Origin: an uncultured Opitutia bacterium
GTDB taxonomy: Bacteria; Verrucomicrobiota; Verrucomicrobiia; Opitutales; UBA953
NCBI GenBank assembly: GCA_903929325.1
Contig: CAIYUD010000231.1
Coordinates: 1 to 16,548 of the forward strand
DNA length: 16,548 nucleotides
Direction of reading: 5' to 3'
The notes under the pieces were generated by a model. The model ran no database searches. It was not told the DNA's origin and worked only from the letters and a program-made list of their open reading frames with translations. Below are positions 14,228-16,548 of this stretch, in pieces. Position 1 is the stretch's first letter. Each line of letters starts with the position of its first letter. Position numbers and translations under genes: made by a program.

Positions 14228-15259
14228 ATGAAGGCACTCGTCAAAAAAGAAGGCCGCGAAGGTCTTTGGCTGATGGATATCGCAGAGCCGACTATCGGCC
14301 CGAGCGACGTCCTCATTCGTATTCGCCGCACATCCATTTGCGGAACCGACGTCCATATCTGGAAGTGGGATGAGTGGGCGGCAAAGACCATCCCTGTTGG
14401 GATGCAAGTCGGCCACGAGTACCTCGGCGTCATCGAAAAAGTTGGCTCGGACGTAAAACATTTAAAGATTGGTCAACGCGTTTCCGGCGAAGGTCACATT
14501 GTTTGCGGAACATGTCGCAATTGCCGCGCGGGCCGTCGCCATCTTTGTCCAAACACCAAGGGTGTTGGCGTGAATCGCCCTGGAGCATTTGCCGAGCTCC
14601 TTAGTCTGCCTGCCGAAAATATCGTGCCGATTCCGGACGACATTTCGGATGACGTTGCTGCAGTTTTCGATCCACTCGGAAACGCTGTCCACACTGCACT
14701 CTCATTTGATCTCGTGGGCGAAGACGTACTCATCACGGGTGCTGGCCCGATTGGCATTATGGCCATCGCCATCGCCAAGGCCGCCGGAGCCCGCAAGATT
14801 GTCATCACTGACGTCAACCCCTGGCGCCTCGAGCTCGCTCGCAAGCTAGGCCCCACGGCTGCGGTCGACGTCTCTAAGCAGAACCTTACGCAAGTGCAGA
14901 AGGACCTCGGTATGACCGAGGGCTTTGATATCGCCATGGAGATGTCCGGCAATGCGCGTGCGCTCGATACAATCCTCGACAACATGGCTTGCGGCGGGCG
15001 TATCGCGCTCCTCGGTATCATCCCTGGCACCGCTGCGATTGATTGGAATAAAGTTATCTTTAAAGGCCTTCATCTCAAAGGCATCTACGGCCGCGAGATG
15101 TATGAGACCTGGTACAAGATGATCGCGCTCGTTCAGTCGGGCATGGACATCACCCCTGTGATTACCCATCGCCTGCCTTATGGCGGTTTCGAAGATGGCT
15201 TTAAGGCTATGCTATCTGGACAGTCCGGCAAAGTTGTCCTCGATTGGTCCAAGATTTAA
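14228..15259 (+). CDS. tdh: L-threonine 3-dehydrogenase
   Basis: Tdh oxidises L-threonine with NAD+ to 2-amino-3-ketobutyrate, the first step of threonine breakdown to glycine and acetyl-CoA. The 343-residue protein (E. coli 341) is a zinc-dependent medium-chain dehydrogenase. Catalytic zinc ligands Cys38, His63 and Glu64 match the E. coli positions. Structural zinc cysteines are Cys93, Cys96, Cys99 and Cys107 in the lobe CGTCRNCRAGRRHLC. The Rossmann motif is GAGPIGIMA, followed by an acidic strand end (VITDVNP). The ATG at 14228 gives MKALVKKEG, as in homologues. An in-frame extension to 14153 would overlap putA and is rejected. kbl, which makes the partner enzyme, starts 8 nt after its stop. 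Confidence 0.96.
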   Translation: MKALVKKEGREGLWLMDIAEPTIGPSDVLIRIRRTSICGTDVHIWKWDEWAAKTIPVGMQVGHEYLGVIEKVGSDVKHLKIGQRVSGEGHIVCGTCRNCRAGRRHLCPNTKGVGVNRPGAFAELLSLPAENIVPIPDDISDDVAAVFDPLGNAVHTALSFDLVGEDVLITGAGPIGIMAIAIAKAAGARKIVITDVNPWRLELARKLGPTAAVDVSKQNLTQVQKDLGMTEGFDIAMEMSGNARALDTILDNMACGGRIALLGIIPGTAAIDWNKVIFKGLHLKGIYGREMYETWYKMIALVQSGMDITPVITHRLPYGGFEDGFKAMLSGQSGKVVLDWSKI

Positions 15260-15267
15260 TCTGCGTT

Positions 15268-16452
15268 ATGTACGACGACCTTAAGCCCCTGCTCGAAGCT
15301 AAACTCGCAGACATCCGCTCTGCAGGTCTCTTTAAGCAAGAGCGACTGATTGCTGGCGCACAAGGCGCGCGCGTGACGCTCAAAGACGGTCGCACCGTTA
15401 TCAATCTCTGCGCCAATAACTATCTTGGTCTCGCCGACGACGCGCGCGTCAAAGCCGCTGCCGCTAAGTCTCTTGAAAAGTGGGGTTACGGTATGGCATC
15501 TGTACGCTTCATTTGTGGCACACAGTCACTCCACCGCCAACTCGAGGAAGCCATCAGCGCCTTCTTGGGCACAGAAGACACCATCCTTTACTCATCATGT
15601 TGGGATGCCAACGGCGGCCTCTTTGAGACTGTGCTTGGTCCTGAAGACGCCATTATTTCCGATGCGCTCAACCACGCTTCGATCATCGACGGCGTTCGTC
15701 TCTGCAAGGCCCAGCGTTTCCGCTACGCCACCAACGACCTCGCCGATCTTGAGGCCAAGCTCATTGAGGCTAAAGGTGCACGCCTGCGAATGATTGCTAC
15801 GGATGGCGTCTTCTCGATGGACGGCTTCATCGCGCCGATGAAGCAAATTTGTGATCTCGCCGAGAAACACCGCGCCATCGTCATGATGGACGACTCACAC
15901 GCTGTCGGCTTCCTCGGCAAGCGTGGCCGCGGCACACACGAACACGCTGGCTGCATGGGTCGCGTTGACATCATCACGGGTACACTCGGTAAAGCTCTCG
16001 GAGGTGCGTCTGGCGGTTATACCTCGGGCAAAAAAGAACTCATCGAGGTCTTGCGCCAGCACTCACGTCCTTATCTTTTCTCTAACTCCCTCCCGCCGCC
16101 CCTCGTGGCCGGCGCCCTCGAGGTCCTGCGCATCCTCTCGGAGTCGACCGAGCTGCGTGACCGCTTAATGGATAATGCTACTTACTGGCGCAAAGGCCTG
16201 ACCGAGCTCGGCTTCACGCTTCAGCCCGGCGAACACCCGATTGTGCCTGTGATGCTTGGCGACGCTGTGCTTGCACAGAAGTTCGCTGCGCGCCTGCTTG
16301 AGCTCGGCGTCTACGCCGTCGGCTTCTTCTACCCAGTAGTGCCCAAAGACAAGGCACGCATTCGCACGCAAATGAATGCGGCTTTAACCCGTGAAGATTT
16401 GGATAAAGGTCTGGCCGCTTTCGCTCAAGTGAAACGTGAGTTAATGTCCTAA
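15268..16452 (+). CDS. kbl: 2-amino-3-ketobutyrate CoA ligase (glycine C-acetyltransferase)
   Basis: Kbl is a PLP enzyme that cleaves 2-amino-3-ketobutyrate with CoA to glycine and acetyl-CoA, taking the unstable product of Tdh directly. The 394-residue protein (E. coli 398) belongs to the alpha-oxoamine synthases. Visible elements are NNYLGLADD near the N-terminus, SCWDANGG, the cofactor-binding Asp208-Asp209-Ser210-His211 segment, and the Schiff-base Lys242 in TGTLGKALGGASGGY. The ATG at 15268 is chosen over an upstream in-frame start at 15244 that overlaps tdh. No Shine-Dalgarno motif is visible, and the 8-nt gap suggests coupling to tdh. Related 8-amino-7-oxononanoate synthase is excluded by the tdh pairing and close overall match. 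Confidence 0.95.
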   Translation: MYDDLKPLLEAKLADIRSAGLFKQERLIAGAQGARVTLKDGRTVINLCANNYLGLADDARVKAAAAKSLEKWGYGMASVRFICGTQSLHRQLEEAISAFLGTEDTILYSSCWDANGGLFETVLGPEDAIISDALNHASIIDGVRLCKAQRFRYATNDLADLEAKLIEAKGARLRMIATDGVFSMDGFIAPMKQICDLAEKHRAIVMMDDSHAVGFLGKRGRGTHEHAGCMGRVDIITGTLGKALGGASGGYTSGKKELIEVLRQHSRPYLFSNSLPPPLVAGALEVLRILSESTELRDRLMDNATYWRKGLTELGFTLQPGEHPIVPVMLGDAVLAQKFAARLLELGVYAVGFFYPVVPKDKARIRTQMNAALTREDLDKGLAAFAQVKRELMS

Positions 16453-16454
16453 GT

Positions 16455-16548
16455 ATGGATGCACGTTTGCAAAAATTAGAAGAGCAACTCGCGCACTTAC
16501 AGCGGCATGTTGAACAGCAGGATCGCGTGATGCACGATTTGAGCAAAG
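16455..16548 (+). CDS. SlyX-like small coiled-coil protein, N-terminus (cut by right edge)
   Basis: An ATG 2 nt after the kbl stop opens a frame that is still open at the window edge, giving 31 residues. The sequence MDARLQKLEEQLAHLQRHVE followed by QQDRVMHDLSK has leucine and hydrophobic heptads and looks like the N-terminal half of SlyX, a protein of about 70 residues and unknown function. Any short coiled-coil protein would look similar, so the family call is moderate. The 2-nt spacing suggests it is the last or a later gene of the putA-tdh-kbl transcript. Confidence 0.6.
   Translation, partial: MDARLQKLEEQLAHLQRHVEQQDRVMHDLSK

Noticed and set aside
14494..15030. Long minus-strand open frame opposite tdh
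   Set aside because: It is a codon-bias shadow of the strongly coding tdh frame, with a low-complexity Ser/Ala/Arg composition and no domain signs.

Overview
The window is a dense stretch of bacterial chromosome, about 55% GC by eye, with no mobile elements, RNA genes or CRISPR. Protein styles and gene order suggest Verrucomicrobiota, probably an Opitutae-like lineage: a reduced ATP synthase delta subunit, an Fpg beginning MPELAEVE, RsmE with GPERGW, and few Shine-Dalgarno motifs. No rRNA or other decisive marker is present, so this placement is an inference.

Layout. Positions 1-941 (minus strand) hold a Nudix hydrolase gene followed, after 2 nt, by a conserved-looking protein of unknown function that runs off the left edge. 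Divergent from them on the plus strand are an Fpg/MutM-type DNA glycosylase (1080-1895) and the 16S rRNA methyltransferase rsmD (1926-2480). rsmD converges on the minus-strand 16S rRNA methyltransferase rsmE (2481-3221) with no base between the two stop codons. The plus-strand pyridoxamine-phosphate oxidase pdxH (3319-3954) leads into a complete eight-gene F1Fo ATP synthase operon, atpB-E-F-H-A-G-D-C (4074-10630). Fifty bases later a tightly spaced amino-acid catabolic group starts: putA (10681-14211), tdh (14228-15259) and kbl (15268-16452). A SlyX-like gene (from 16455) is cut by the right edge.

How it works together. The ATP synthase operon encodes Fo (a, c, b) and F1 (delta, alpha, gamma, beta, epsilon) in the classical order. 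The c subunit lacks the Na+ ligands, so the enzyme is probably proton-driven. PutA oxidises proline to glutamate. Tdh and Kbl convert threonine to glycine plus acetyl-CoA. Both routes yield reducing power upstream of the respiratory chain that powers the synthase, and Kbl needs the PLP that PdxH makes. Fpg and the Nudix enzyme could be two arms of oxidised-nucleotide defence, although the Nudix substrate is unknown.

Points that stand out: an Fpg whose zinc finger has lost three of its four cysteines but keeps the catalytic arginine; G-free, Shine-Dalgarno-free leaders in front of exactly the multi-copy ATP synthase subunits c, alpha and beta; a strong GCAA-capped hairpin between atpE and atpF; a hairpin that would bury the only Shine-Dalgarno-like motif of atpB; and a shortened delta subunit. 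I found no clearly new multi-gene system. Every complete gene but the edge ORF falls into a known family.
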